Assembly: GCF_039526385.1 (NCBI RefSeq)
Contig: NZ_BAAAIX010000015.1
Location: forward strand, 43,406-107,405
DNA length: 64,000 bases
Reading direction: 5' to 3'
Origin: Luteococcus peritonei
GTDB taxonomy: Bacteria > Actinomycetota > Actinomycetes > Propionibacteriales > Propionibacteriaceae
Below the pieces are notes generated by a model. That model saw nothing but the letters and a program-made list of their open reading frames with translations. It was not told where the DNA came from and searched no databases. The translations under genes and the position numbers were made by a program. Below are positions 44,181 through 52,621 of the stretch, piece after piece (within the stretch, counting starts at the first letter, position 1; each line of letters opens with the position of its first letter).

Positions 44181-44574
44181 ATAAGAACTCAACAGGGCGC
44201 GAACGGCGGGAACGAACAACGAGGCAACTCGGAGACCCGCACGGCAGGGTGCAGGCCGATTAGCGATTGCACTGAGGACACGTGAGGTAGATGGGTGAGG
44301 CCCTCGCGTGTAGATACTCCGGAACCTCTCATCTATGTCCCGAGTTGCGAGCGCGACAAGGGATGAAGGAGTAGGACCCCAACCTTGTTCAGGGCGTGGT
44401 GAATACGCGGGCGCGCGGGAGCGGCTGGCAGCGTATGCGTGGGGTGTCGTTGGAGATTGCGAGGGAAGAACTCTCGTAATTTCACGGCATTCCTACTCCG
44501 AAAGGTCTAGCACCGTCAGACGCCATTCCTTACGACGATGTTCGCTCCCTGTCCATGACGGTGCACCTCGCACC
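44181..44574 (+). ncRNA. Candidate structured leader RNA or small RNA before the replication genes
   Basis: No convincing gene lies between the promoter and ATG 44575. The RNA could fold: CAACTCGG (44224-44231) pairs with CCGAGTTG (44340-44347) across about 110 nt, enclosing a hairpin formed by ACACGTGAGG (44279-44288) and the segment CCTCGCGTGT (about 44302-44312), and TAGATG/CATCTA can pair within. Possible roles are copy control of the replication gene or a separate small RNA; no known family is recognised. Confidence 0.4.
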
Positions 44575-44787
44575 ATGGAAAACACCCTCACCAACGCCGA
44601 ACGCGTTGCCCAGCTCCTCGCAGAGCTTTCCACCCTGACCCAGCCCGTCGCTGAGTACGCGGCTGAGCATGGTCTCGTCACCCAAACAGTCCGCACCTAC
44701 GCCCAGTTTGGTCGTATCCAGACCATCAACACCGGCTCCTGTGTCGTCCTGAACCCCGACGCTCCGTTCGAGGGTGATGCACGATGA
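44575..44787 (+). CDS. Small HTH protein preceding the replication gene
   Basis: A 70-residue protein from ATG 44575. The middle part QPVAEYAAEHGLVTQTVRTY, then AQFGRIQTIN, looks like a MerR/excisionase-type winged helix-turn-helix. Its stop overlaps the start of the primase-polymerase gene (ATGA), so the two are made together; a role in replication control or origin binding is likely. An earlier in-frame start (44335) lies in the leader and is not preferred. Confidence 0.65.
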   Translation: MENTLTNAERVAQLLAELSTLTQPVAEYAAEHGLVTQTVRTYAQFGRIQTINTGSCVVLNPDAPFEGDAR

Positions 44788-47700
44788 CTGCGAAGAAGGC
44801 CGAGAACATCGTGACCAGCACCGTCGTCGTGGATGGTATGCCCATCGCGCAGCAAGCCCGCGCCATGGTTGATGCCATCATTGCCCCTCAGCTGGCCACG
44901 GTGGATGGCGAGTTGTGGGGAACCGTGTGCACGAAGAACCTCGATGACAAGTACGCCCCCCGTGCTCAGTTCATCGACATGCGCCAGCCCGGTGCACTCG
45001 ATGCCTTCACCAATGCAGTGATGGCCAACCCCAACCCAGCCAGCATCACTTCATGGACAACGGTGAACCTGTTCTCACACCGCCCGGAGAAGGGGCGGGG
45101 CAAGGCTGCTGACGTGGCCAACATCGGCGTGCTTGTGCTCGACCTCGACACCCGCCGCGACGACATCGAACCCGGGCAGCTGACGGGGCATGCCGAGAAC
45201 CTCGATGAACTCCCCACAGAGGCGCAGGCGTGGAAGGCCATTGCGAAGCTCACGGAAGTCCTTGGCCAGCCCACCGCAGTAGTGCGCAGCTCCTCCGAGG
45301 GGCTTCAGTCGTTCTGGGCGACCGAAGGCATCGTCCCTACCGACTCGGACATCCTCATCCGTTACAAGGCCCTGTGCGAGCAAGTGGGTACAGACATGGG
45401 CGTGAAGCTCGACTTGACCCGCTGTGGTGATGCTGCCTCACTCATGCGCTTCCCGGGCAACAACCGGGTCAAGGATGGCTACCCCCACGACCCAGACTGG
45501 ACGGGCTTCGACGCTGACGGGGCCAAGGTCAAGCGCGCCACAGGTGGTCGCATGCAGCCTGAAACCTCGACGTTGCTGCGTCTCAACCCCGCTTCGCGTG
45601 TCTCTGCCGAACAACTTGACGCCGTACTGCCTGCACTGAGCAGCATCGCCAGTGCTCGTGACCTGCGCCCCACCAAGAAGGGCAAGAAGGCCTCGCCGAG
45701 TGAAGACAGGCGCTCCTACGTGGAGAAGGACATCGACCGGCTGCCCGTCGCGCGTCTGGCGGAGGTGTTGTTCCCCCTCCAGCTGTTCGCTGGCAATGCT
45801 GACGACGCCTGCCGCCACGAGTGGACGGGTGCCACAACCCCTCCCAGCACTGAGCAGGTGTGGGACGAGACCATGCAGGCGTGGCTGCTGTTCGTCAACG
45901 GCAACACCCCCGCCCATGACCTCGGCAAGTCGACCGAGAGCTGCTTCACCACGTCCACACTGCTCCGGTTTGCTCTGGGCGACTGGAGCGACAAGCCGTC
46001 TGGAGCGCTCTACCGGAAGGTGCTGGAGGTGGTGAAGGGTTTCACTCTGGACGAGTTGTTGAACTTCGCCACCAGTCACCTGAGCAAGCTGGACTCCCGC
46101 CGAGTTGACTGGCAGGCCCGCAACTTCAACGCGCTGAGCGAGGCCCTTCGGGAGGTTGCGGCCAGTGACGCCCAGTCGGAGTGCGAGCGGCTCCACGAGG
46201 CCCTGACCAAGCCGCAGGGACAGGAGTTCATCATTGGCGACCGCTACAAGCTGGTCGTCGGTGGGGCAAACTGCGGCACCTACGTCAACACCTCCAGCTC
46301 GGATGACGGCTACGACAAGTGGGAACAGCTCAGCGCGGGTGTCATCGTCCGTACGGCCTACCGTAAGGTTGTACAGCCCATCGGTGGCGTCGAGGAGGAT
46401 GGCGTCTTCTCCGTGGTCGTAGTGGGCCCGAATGGTGTGTGGCGCAGCTCCGAGGTTCCGCTCACCAAGTCCACGGACATCAAGTACCTCCTGAGCAAGG
46501 CCATGGTTGGTGCCGGGGTCCCGACGCGTGCGAATGAGACCGACATGCTCAATGCCATCCTGCTCGCAGGCTCGGCAGGAGTGCGCAACGACGTATCGGT
46601 CGGCGTCCCGGGATGGGTGGAACTTGATGATGGCTGGCGCTTCGTGGGTCAGCGCAGCTCGGTCACGCCGACAGCGGTAGACCCGGAAGTCCGTCGCCGC
46701 TCCAATGCCCACCCGGGAGGCTTTAGCGACCTCATGACGCAGGAGGAGGCTGAGCAGGTTTTCATCATGTTCGATGAGCTTTTCGACTGCTGGGGTCAGA
46801 AGAACGCTGACTTGTCCACCATGCTGGGCATCATCGGCACCATCTTCGCCTCTCCCATTCCGGCGACCCACCAGCACGTCGCCTACGTCTACGGCAAGCA
46901 CGGACTGGGCAAGACGCTGCTGGGCATGACTGGCGCGTGCTTCACCTACGCACCGAGCGAGGATTTGGTGGCCGCTCTGGACGTGACCAAGCAGACCTCG
47001 CTGGCACCCTTCATGCAGACGGCCACGGCCATGCAGAACGGCTGGCTGTGGATTGACGACCTGAAGTACGACCAGTCCGTCTCCGAACAGCTCAACCGGG
47101 AGCGCATCACCTACGTTGCCGAGGTCGTCCGCATGGCCTACAACCGCAAGGGCAAGGCACTGGGTGGCGCTGGTGGCGAGGTGCGTGAGACTGCGGTGGG
47201 AGCCCAGCACATCAGTGGACTGGTGACTGCCGAAATTCCGGTGGAAGACCCGGCCACCATTGAGCGCGGGCTCATCCCGCGTGAGATTCGCGCAGGCGAC
47301 ATCTCACTGACCAAGGTGCAGTGCAAGGACTCCAACGGCGAGCCCATGGTCATGCCAAGTGGTGAGCCCGTCATGGACATCCCGCTCATGGCGTGGATGC
47401 GGCGCTGGAGGTGGCTGGCTGGCAAGGTCTTCACCAGCTATGTCGCGTGGCTGAGTGCGCGTGTGCAGGCTGACGGAGGTACGGAGATGCTGAGCGAGGA
47501 GTTCAATGACCTCGTGGCCAACATCTTCCCCTTGCCGTCGTCCGACCGTGCAGCGATGTCCGTGTCCTACGCCGCCGCAGGTCTGGAGATGGGCCAGCGC
47601 TTCATGCATGAGGTCTACGGCGAACCATTCCTCGAAGACCCTGAGGAGATGCGCCGCGACCTTGCTGGGCTCATCGACATCAACCGCGAGATGAGTGCCG

Positions 47701-48206
47701 AGCGTGACCATGGCACCCGCATCCTCAACGCCGTGCGCGCGGTGACTGGCAACCGTGGCTTTGGACTGACCACCCTGTCCCATATGAGCTGCGCTGATGA
47801 TGGCATTACTGCGGCGATGGGCTGGCGACGTTCCGCGAGCGGTGACTGGATGGACGTCACCGACCCCATCGGCACCGTGAGCAACCGTGGTGACGACGAG
47901 GGCAAGTGGGTGCTGCTGACGGTGGAGGACGCCCGCAAGGCCGTCAAGGAGTCCGGTGGCGTGATGGGCAAGGAGCAGACCGCCACAGCGCTGGCGGACC
48001 TGATGGCCAAGCACACCCTCGACCGCGACGACCTGCCCGAGGACATTATCGAGCACTACCGCTCGGCCATTGAGCAGGGTAAGGCACCGAAGTTGAAGCG
48101 TCTGCCGATGTTCAAGGATGGGCAGGGCAAGACGCAGCCCATGCGGGGTTACCTGCTGCCTGCTGAGCTGGTGGGCATCTATCAAGCAGGGGCAAACGTC
48201 GGCTGA
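44784..48206 (+). CDS. Replication protein: primase-polymerase plus helicase domains
   Basis: A 1140-residue protein. The N-terminal 250 residues resemble archaeo-eukaryotic (prim-pol) primases: the catalytic acid pair in VLVLDLDTRRDD (about residue 117), then RSSSEGLQSFW and DLTRCGDAASLMRFPGNNR. From about residue 690 there is a helicase-type ATPase with Walker A YGKHGLGKTLLG (about 705) and Walker B GWLWIDDLKYDQ (about 755). Such proteins start and prime replication of plasmids and integrative elements. It is followed by a perfect terminator and directly by the iteron region, its likely target. Confidence 0.82.
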   Translation: MTAKKAENIVTSTVVVDGMPIAQQARAMVDAIIAPQLATVDGELWGTVCTKNLDDKYAPRAQFIDMRQPGALDAFTNAVMANPNPASITSWTTVNLFSHRPEKGRGKAADVANIGVLVLDLDTRRDDIEPGQLTGHAENLDELPTEAQAWKAIAKLTEVLGQPTAVVRSSSEGLQSFWATEGIVPTDSDILIRYKALCEQVGTDMGVKLDLTRCGDAASLMRFPGNNRVKDGYPHDPDWTGFDADGAKVKRATGGRMQPETSTLLRLNPASRVSAEQLDAVLPALSSIASARDLRPTKKGKKASPSEDRRSYVEKDIDRLPVARLAEVLFPLQLFAGNADDACRHEWTGATTPPSTEQVWDETMQAWLLFVNGNTPAHDLGKSTESCFTTSTLLRFALGDWSDKPSGALYRKVLEVVKGFTLDELLNFATSHLSKLDSRRVDWQARNFNALSEALREVAASDAQSECERLHEALTKPQGQEFIIGDRYKLVVGGANCGTYVNTSSSDDGYDKWEQLSAGVIVRTAYRKVVQPIGGVEEDGVFSVVVVGPNGVWRSSEVPLTKSTDIKYLLSKAMVGAGVPTRANETDMLNAILLAGSAGVRNDVSVGVPGWVELDDGWRFVGQRSSVTPTAVDPEVRRRSNAHPGGFSDLMTQEEAEQVFIMFDELFDCWGQKNADLSTMLGIIGTIFASPIPATHQHVAYVYGKHGLGKTLLGMTGACFTYAPSEDLVAALDVTKQTSLAPFMQTATAMQNGWLWIDDLKYDQSVSEQLNRERITYVAEVVRMAYNRKGKALGGAGGEVRETAVGAQHISGLVTAEIPVEDPATIERGLIPREIRAGDISLTKVQCKDSNGEPMVMPSGEPVMDIPLMAWMRRWRWLAGKVFTSYVAWLSARVQADGGTEMLSEEFNDLVANIFPLPSSDRAAMSVSYAAAGLEMGQRFMHEVYGEPFLEDPEEMRRDLAGLIDINREMSAERDHGTRILNAVRAVTGNRGFGLTTLSHMSCADDGITAAMGWRRSASGDWMDVTDPIGTVSNRGDDEGKWVLLTVEDARKAVKESGGVMGKEQTATALADLMAKHTLDRDDLPEDIIEHYRSAIEQGKAPKLKRLPMFKDGQGKTQPMRGYLLPAELVGIYQAGANVG

Positions 48207-48222
48207 CGAACGAAACAAGTCC

Positions 48223-48261
48223 AACGAAGCCCTCTCTGAGCAGCTCAGAGAGGGCTTCGTT
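48223..48261 (+). terminator. Terminator of the replication operon
   Basis: Perfect 18-bp stem (48223-48240 with 48244-48261) with a 3-nt loop, followed by TGC TTG. Its last bases touch the left arm of the origin repeat. Confidence 0.85.
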
Positions 48262-48644
48262 GCTTGCCAATGTGCCTCTGACTAGGCCTGTAACGCTGTG
48301 TAACGCTGTGTAACGCTACAGAAAAGTGAAGCGTTACAGGCAAAACCCCTAGTCAGAGGCATGTTTTTGAAGAAAATAGGTCTTCTGTAACGCTGTAACG
48401 CCAAAAAACATATGACCTTGCACAGCAGAGTTTTCTCTTAACCCCCTCTCGGGGGGATAGGCCATGTCTGCGCATGTGCAGGGCTCTATGTTTTCCTGTG
48501 GAGCGTTACAGCGTTACAAATGGCTCTCAATATGCCGCTGGCTAGGGGTTTTGCCTGTAACGCTACGCAAAATGGAGCGTTACACATGCGTTACAGCCCC
48601 ATTGGAGCGTTACAGGCCTAGTCAGAGGCACATTGGCAAGCAAC
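48259..48644. repeat. Candidate replication origin: nested inverted repeats with 12 iterons
   Basis: Twelve copies of TGTAACGC or its complement: forward at 48289, 48299, 48309, 48386, 48394, 48556; reverse at 48331, 48503, 48511, 48577, 48588, 48607. They sit in three nested perfect inverted repeats: 48259-48297 with 48606-48644 (39 bp), 48330-48352 with 48542-48564 (23 bp) and 48386-48401 with 48503-48518 (16 bp). The centre (about 48402-48500) is A/T-richer and holds a small CCCCC/GGGGG hairpin. No gene is present. Directly after the replication gene, so an origin of replication is the best reading. Confidence 0.8.
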
Positions 48645-48653
48645 CAAGCTTCA

Positions 48654-48726
48654 TTTCCGCATTCAGCCATCACAGGGTCAGGTCTGTGTGAGCCCCACCA
48701 CGGGGAACCACACACAGAGGACTGAC
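48654..48726 (+). promoter_or_regulatory. Repeated upstream module, copy 1
   Basis: TTTCCG at 48654, GGGTCAGGTCT at 48675 (21 nt start to start), then TGTG-CCCC / GGGG-CACA hairpin and the ribosome site before ATG 48727. The same layout is found at 49588, 51058 and 54434. Confidence 0.7.
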
Positions 48727-49158
48727 ATGTTCGACATTTCTACCGATGGCCACCGACTGCTCCAGATGAACGCAAGCGTGTTGTACACCATCGCCCAGAG
48801 CGACCCCCGACTGAACGAGCCCTTCGACATCAACGACGCGGATGACCGATGCAACCTCGTCGGCTACACCCACCACCGCCCCGACAGCCGCAGCTCCGCA
48901 CTCGACCTCATCCTCGGTCTGGAAATCGGTGTCCTGCACTGGGGGCAGATTGAGGACTGGGAGGCTCTGTACGCAGACTGCCCAGACTGGGGAAGCGTTC
49001 TGGACACAGCCAGCTCTCTGCGCTGGAGCGAGTACATCCACACCGTGCTGGCCGACCGGGAGATGGATGCTCAGTGGACGGAGTGGACCTACGAGCATCT
49101 GGAGGAGTACAGCCACGCTATGACCGACTGGCTCCGTGAGAGGGGTATCTCAGCATGA
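48727..49158 (+). CDS. Hypothetical acidic protein, block 1
   Basis: A 143-residue, acidic, Trp-rich soluble protein (DDRCNLVGYTHHRPDSR; WGQIEDWEALYADCPDWGS). ATG 48727 follows AGAGGACTGAC. First gene behind the first repeated upstream module. The next gene overlaps its stop (ATGA). No recognised family. Confidence 0.7.
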   Translation: MFDISTDGHRLLQMNASVLYTIAQSDPRLNEPFDINDADDRCNLVGYTHHRPDSRSSALDLILGLEIGVLHWGQIEDWEALYADCPDWGSVLDTASSLRWSEYIHTVLADREMDAQWTEWTYEHLEEYSHAMTDWLRERGISA

Positions 49159-49538
49159 GCAACATCATCCCCGCACCTACCCGCGAATGGCGTGAGCTGC
49201 CCGGCCTGCTCGCACAGCTTGACCCCATCAGCCCCATGCTCGACCGGCATCTCGATGGCCCCGGCGTCTACCCCGCAGTCGTCATGGCCGCAGTCCGTGC
49301 CCGTCACCTGCTGCTGTCATGGAGAGGCCGCACTCCCACGATGAGGAGTGCCCCGCGAGTGCGGTTCTCCATGGTCGCTCATGAGCAGGCAACCCCAGAG
49401 CAGTACGTGACGGCAGTCGAGAGCCTCACCATGCTGTGGGATGAGCTGCAAACGTTCGAGGCCGGTCGAGAGCTGGCCCGTGCTCATCGTCAGTACCTAC
49501 TCGGCGTGACGGCATCCATCAAGGACGACGCGCTCTGA
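49155..49538 (+). CDS. Hypothetical protein, block 1
   Basis: A 127-residue helical soluble protein coupled to the preceding gene by a 4-bp overlap and followed by a terminator. It contains a basic stretch (RARHLLLSWRGRTPTMRSAPRVR) and an acidic helix (SLTMLWDELQTFEAGRELAR). Unknown function; together with 48727 it forms one two-gene unit. Confidence 0.68.
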   Translation: MSNIIPAPTREWRELPGLLAQLDPISPMLDRHLDGPGVYPAVVMAAVRARHLLLSWRGRTPTMRSAPRVRFSMVAHEQATPEQYVTAVESLTMLWDELQTFEAGRELARAHRQYLLGVTASIKDDAL

Positions 49539-49548
49539 GTCAATGAAC

Positions 49549-49580
49549 AGTCCCCATCCAGATACGGCTGGATGGGGACT
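49549..49580 (+). terminator. Terminator of block 1
   Basis: Perfect 13-bp stem (49549-49561 with 49568-49580), 6-nt loop, T-rich after. Confidence 0.8.
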
Positions 49581-49587
49581 TGCTCTA

Positions 49588-49660
49588 TTTCCGGATTTGA
49601 GCATCGCCGGGTCAGGTCTCTGTGAAGCCCCGAACTGGGGGCCACACACAAGGACAACAG
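49588..49660 (+). promoter_or_regulatory. Repeated upstream module, copy 2
   Basis: TTTCCG at 49588, GGGTCAGGTCT at 49609 (21 nt apart), then TGTGAAGCCCC / GGGGGCCACACA hairpin, AAGGACAACAG and ATG 49661. Confidence 0.7.
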
Positions 49661-49900
49661 ATGTTCACCATTCACCTACCCGCAGACGATGTAGCGGTCT
49701 CAGCCTCTCGCTACATCGTCGTTGACCGAGACACCGAGACCGTTTACCTACGTACACACGACGATGGGAATGCCGTTGCCGTGGATGCCGCCATCACCTC
49801 CGACAGCGTCATCGAGCTGATGCAGGCCGTGGCAGACGAGCTGACCGAGATGGATGCCTCGCACCACGACATCGAGCTACTCGTACTGGGGTGGTCATGA
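49661..49900 (+). CDS. Hypothetical small protein, block 2
   Basis: A 79-residue acidic protein (MFTIHLPADDVAVSASRYIV...) that looks like a small alpha/beta unit with an acidic C-terminal helix. ATG 49661 with AAGGA upstream. Coupled to the next gene by ATGA. No family recognised. Confidence 0.65.
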   Translation: MFTIHLPADDVAVSASRYIVVDRDTETVYLRTHDDGNAVAVDAAITSDSVIELMQAVADELTEMDASHHDIELLVLGWS

Positions 49901-50496
49901 TGCCAGCACCCGAGACACCTGAGCAGTACGAGGAGAGGAAGATGCTCTCCTCGTTCCTCCATGAGGCAGAGCTGGGGCCCGTCATTGACCCCACCATCTG
50001 TGAGGCCGTCCTGAAGCGCAGCCGTGGCATGAAGGGTGACATTTCAATCATCAGCTTCCACCCTGCGCCCGGAGTTCCACTCACCCGGGCCTACACCGTC
50101 GGTGGGCAGGTCGTCAGCATCCGCCAGCGTGCGTCCAGAGACGAGTGGCTTGTCCGGGCTTGCCGTCGTGCGATTGCTCCACAGATGAAGTTGTACAAGA
50201 GCGCCATTTTCGAGCTGGGCCAGAACTACTCCGCAATCAGCGGAGAGACATTGCCATGGTACGAGGCGGATGTTGACCACTACCCGGCCTCGTTCCACGA
50301 CCTCTTGCAGGAATGGAAGGCCCTCGTGGAGCAGGACTGCCAAGCACGCGGACAGAGGGTGTGGTACGACCCAGCCCAGTTCGCGGCTTGGCATCTCGCA
50401 CGTGTCACTGAGTTGAACGGCCTGCGTCTGGTGAGCACCGAGGAAAATCAGGAGCTGGCAAGGCTGGCCCGTGAGCAGAGGAAGACAGCAGCATGA
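49897..50496 (+). CDS. Hypothetical protein, block 2
   Basis: A 199-residue soluble protein, coupled on both sides by 4-bp overlaps. It is mostly helical with a mid-part basic segment (RQRASRDEWLVRACRRAIAP) and no clear catalytic motif. Unknown function. Confidence 0.68.
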   Translation: MMPAPETPEQYEERKMLSSFLHEAELGPVIDPTICEAVLKRSRGMKGDISIISFHPAPGVPLTRAYTVGGQVVSIRQRASRDEWLVRACRRAIAPQMKLYKSAIFELGQNYSAISGETLPWYEADVDHYPASFHDLLQEWKALVEQDCQARGQRVWYDPAQFAAWHLARVTELNGLRLVSTEENQELARLAREQRKTAA

Positions 50497-51011
50497 ACAT
50501 CAACCCCCGCAACCCCTTCATCGTCAAGTCGTCCGCAGCAGCCCTGTCCAGCCTCATTGTGCTGGGTGGCTGGATGGTGGATGGGCAGGCCACGAGCGAG
50601 CCACTCACTCCCTCCGTGTCATCCTCCGCGAGCACCACCGAGACCGAGGAGGAGATTAAGGCCCAACAGCAGGCGTCACCCTCTCCGTCTCTCGGTCACG
50701 GTGGAATCGAGCCTGAGACGAGCGAGCACACGAGCGAAGCGAGCACCCCCGCTGCTGTCACACCTCCGCGTGTGACAGTGCAGGACTGCCGCCTGTCCGA
50801 GGTGTCGCCCTACGCCGGAGCTGCACTCGTCGTGGATGTGAGTGAGGCAGCCACCCTGAGCATCACGATGAACTGGGGCAGTCAGTCGAGCGTTCACAAG
50901 GTTCCGGTGCAGGCGGGTATGAACAAGCTCTCACTGTACGCGAGCGAGGGCGAGCCGACGGTGCGAGAGGTTACTCGGTGCACGGTGAAGGCCGTCACTA
51001 CAGCCCCGTGA
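50493..51011 (+). CDS. Membrane-anchored or secreted protein, block 2
   Basis: A 172-residue protein with an N-terminal hydrophobic segment (KSSAAALSSLIVLGGWMV, residues 12-29) acting as signal or anchor, a Ser/Thr/Glu/Pro-rich linker (residues 33-90) and a compact C-terminal beta-like domain with two Cys (DCRLSEVSPYAGAALVVDVS ... CTVKAV). Likely outside the membrane. A cell-surface role in mating is possible. Last gene of block 2. Confidence 0.68.
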   Translation: MNINPRNPFIVKSSAAALSSLIVLGGWMVDGQATSEPLTPSVSSSASTTETEEEIKAQQQASPSPSLGHGGIEPETSEHTSEASTPAAVTPPRVTVQDCRLSEVSPYAGAALVVDVSEAATLSITMNWGSQSSVHKVPVQAGMNKLSLYASEGEPTVREVTRCTVKAVTTAP

Positions 51012-51016
51012 CGCGA

Positions 51017-51053
51017 AGAGCCCCTTCTCTACGAGTCATAGAGAAGGGGCTCT
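51017..51053 (+). terminator. Terminator of block 2
   Basis: Perfect 15-bp stem (51017-51031 with 51039-51053), 7-nt loop. Confidence 0.8.
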
Positions 51054-51057
51054 CTCA

Positions 51058-51129
51058 TTTCCGGATTTGCCCGCGCGGGGGTCAGGTCTTTGTGAAGGCC
51101 CAGAAGGGGCCCATACCAAGGGAAATCCC
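51058..51129 (+). promoter_or_regulatory. Repeated upstream module, copy 3
   Basis: TTTCCG at 51058, GGGTCAGGTCT at 51079 (21 nt apart), then TGTGAAGGCCC / GGGGCCC hairpin and ATG 51130. Confidence 0.7.
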
Positions 51130-51393
51130 ATGACCACCATTCACGCCATGACCAACGGAGACACAGTCATCCGGCATCTCAATGCCGTCGTCGCCAGCCG
51201 CGAGACGGTGGAGCAGGCCCTGACAGATGCTGCCACCGCCACCGAGCCTGTCCTGCTCGCCATTGACGACCTCGACAATCTCATGCACAAGGCTACGCTC
51301 ACGCCCGCGTTCCATGCTGCCCTGCGCAACCCCAACGTCGTGCTCGTGGTCACTCACGGAGCCGATGTCCGCACCCTCGTGGAGGTGCGCTGA
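51130..51393 (+). CDS. Hypothetical small protein, block 3
   Basis: An 87-residue soluble protein (MTTIHAMTNGDTVIRHLNAV...). The C-terminal part PNVVLVVTHGADVRTLVEV is a predicted beta-strand/helix unit. AAGGGAAATCCC precedes ATG 51130. Followed at 1 bp by the lipoprotein gene. Function unknown. Confidence 0.65.
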   Translation: MTTIHAMTNGDTVIRHLNAVVASRETVEQALTDAATATEPVLLAIDDLDNLMHKATLTPAFHAALRNPNVVLVVTHGADVRTLVEVR

Positions 51394-51394
51394 G

Positions 51395-51790
51395 ATGAAG
51401 CACATTCATACCGCTGCCGTCGTTGCAGCATCCATCGCACTCACGGGGTGTGCCTCCGTGCGTAGCGAACCTGCCCCTGCACCGAGCCCGTCTGTCTCCT
51501 GCACCACCCTCGACCTCGCCTCGGCTGATGTGGCCGGGTCGCGTGAGCAGGCCACGGAGTGCTTCCAGTACCTCGCCCACCGCGACCCCGAACGCGCACG
51601 CTCGGTCATGGAGCTGGTGGAGGTGCCCGCTGAGGACGAGTTCGGCCACCGCACGGCGAGCCCCACGGACGAGCACGCCGCCCAAGCCGCTGTCCTGCGC
51701 ATCGAGCAAGGCCTTCGTGCAGACGCCAAGGCCATGCCCGTCACCTACGAGCGCTCATCCATGGCCCAGCAAATCCTGAGGGAGGCGTGA
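51395..51790 (+). CDS. Lipoprotein, block 3
   Basis: A 131-residue lipoprotein: signal MKHIHTAAVVAASIALTGC with lipobox LTGC at residues 16-19, then a short Pro/Ala/Ser linker and a small domain. It should be attached to the outer face of the membrane. Lies between a cytosolic and a membrane protein gene ahead of the FtsK-type gene, which suits a transfer-apparatus part. No family recognised. Confidence 0.7.
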   Translation: MKHIHTAAVVAASIALTGCASVRSEPAPAPSPSVSCTTLDLASADVAGSREQATECFQYLAHRDPERARSVMELVEVPAEDEFGHRTASPTDEHAAQAAVLRIEQGLRADAKAMPVTYERSSMAQQILREA

Positions 51791-52554
51791 TGAGCACAAT
51801 TGCCCTCACCCTCGCCCCCGCTGCCCTCCTGTACGGGTGGAGCACGCTGACGCTCAACGGGAACTACCGCACTGAGAGACCCGCGACCGTGGGCGACCGT
51901 TTGACCTCATGGGCCTGCACCGCCGCGTGCGGGGTTGGGCTGTTGCTGACATTCGGTGAGCCCGGTGCTGTCGCAGGGATGACCACGCTTGCACTGACCT
52001 ACCTCGGAGTGCGCTCGCTCTACCGCGTCAGCGTTGCCCCCATGCGCATCACCCGTCTTGGACGACTGCCCAAGATGGGGTTGGAGATGTGGCAGCCCCT
52101 CATCTGCACCGGGCTCCTCCTGCTCGCCGCCGTACTCGGGTACATGCATTTGGGCATGCTCGTCGCACTGGGAGGCATCGTCTTTTGGGGCCTGAGTTTC
52201 CACACCGCATCTCGTGGAACTGAGGCTCAGCAGACCATCGCCCCGCTGATTGAGGCTTTGTCTGCGGTCACCGGGGAGAGCAGGGAGTGGCTCTGGAGAA
52301 GCAAGGTTCTGAGCGACGGCAGCATCTGGGTACCTGCATCGGCCAACACCACGCTCGCCCGCAGTCCTCAGAAGCTCGCCGAGGCCGTGAGTATCGCCCT
52401 CCCTGAGTGGGAGTTGGCATCTTCTGCATCTGTCACCAGAAACGGCCTGCACCTGACCCCGCTCAGTGACGAGACCATCACACGTCGTGAGGCCCTCGCA
52501 CGCAGTGGGGGTCTGGACAGTGGCGAGACCATCGACGACTTGAACGACTTCTAA
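51790..52554 (+). CDS. Integral membrane protein, block 3
   Basis: A 254-residue protein with about four membrane spans (residues 4-25, 40-60, 65-80, 98-140) and a C-terminal soluble domain of about 110 residues. ATG 51790 is used; the GTG one codon earlier overlaps the lipoprotein stop (GTGA) and could also start. Placed just before the FtsK-type translocase; a mating-channel or accessory membrane role is likely by position only. Confidence 0.7.
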   Translation: MSTIALTLAPAALLYGWSTLTLNGNYRTERPATVGDRLTSWACTAACGVGLLLTFGEPGAVAGMTTLALTYLGVRSLYRVSVAPMRITRLGRLPKMGLEMWQPLICTGLLLLAAVLGYMHLGMLVALGGIVFWGLSFHTASRGTEAQQTIAPLIEALSAVTGESREWLWRSKVLSDGSIWVPASANTTLARSPQKLAEAVSIALPEWELASSASVTRNGLHLTPLSDETITRREALARSGGLDSGETIDDLNDF

Positions 52555-52561
52555 CACCCAT

Positions 52562-52590
52562 GGCGGGGCGTCTCACCTAGACGCCCCGCC
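52562..52590 (+). terminator. Terminator between block 3 and the FtsK-type gene
   Basis: Perfect 11-bp stem GGCGGGGCGTC / GACGCCCCGCC with 7-nt loop, then TTCCCTTAT. Confidence 0.8.
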
Positions 52591-52621
52591 TTCCCTTATC
52601 TACAACGAAAGCATTGACATC

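Noticed and set aside
44335..44574. N-terminal extension of the small HTH protein into the leader
   Set aside because: Its Arg/Gly/Ser-rich sequence overlaps the predicted RNA pairing region and lacks a ribosome site; ATG 44575 fits better.
45438..47210. A 590-residue minus frame inside the replication gene
   Set aside because: The plus strand encodes prim-pol and Walker motifs in one frame; the minus frame has none.
48259..48644. CRISPR array
   Set aside because: The repeats are 8 bp, occur in both orientations and have unequal spacing; no cas genes are present.
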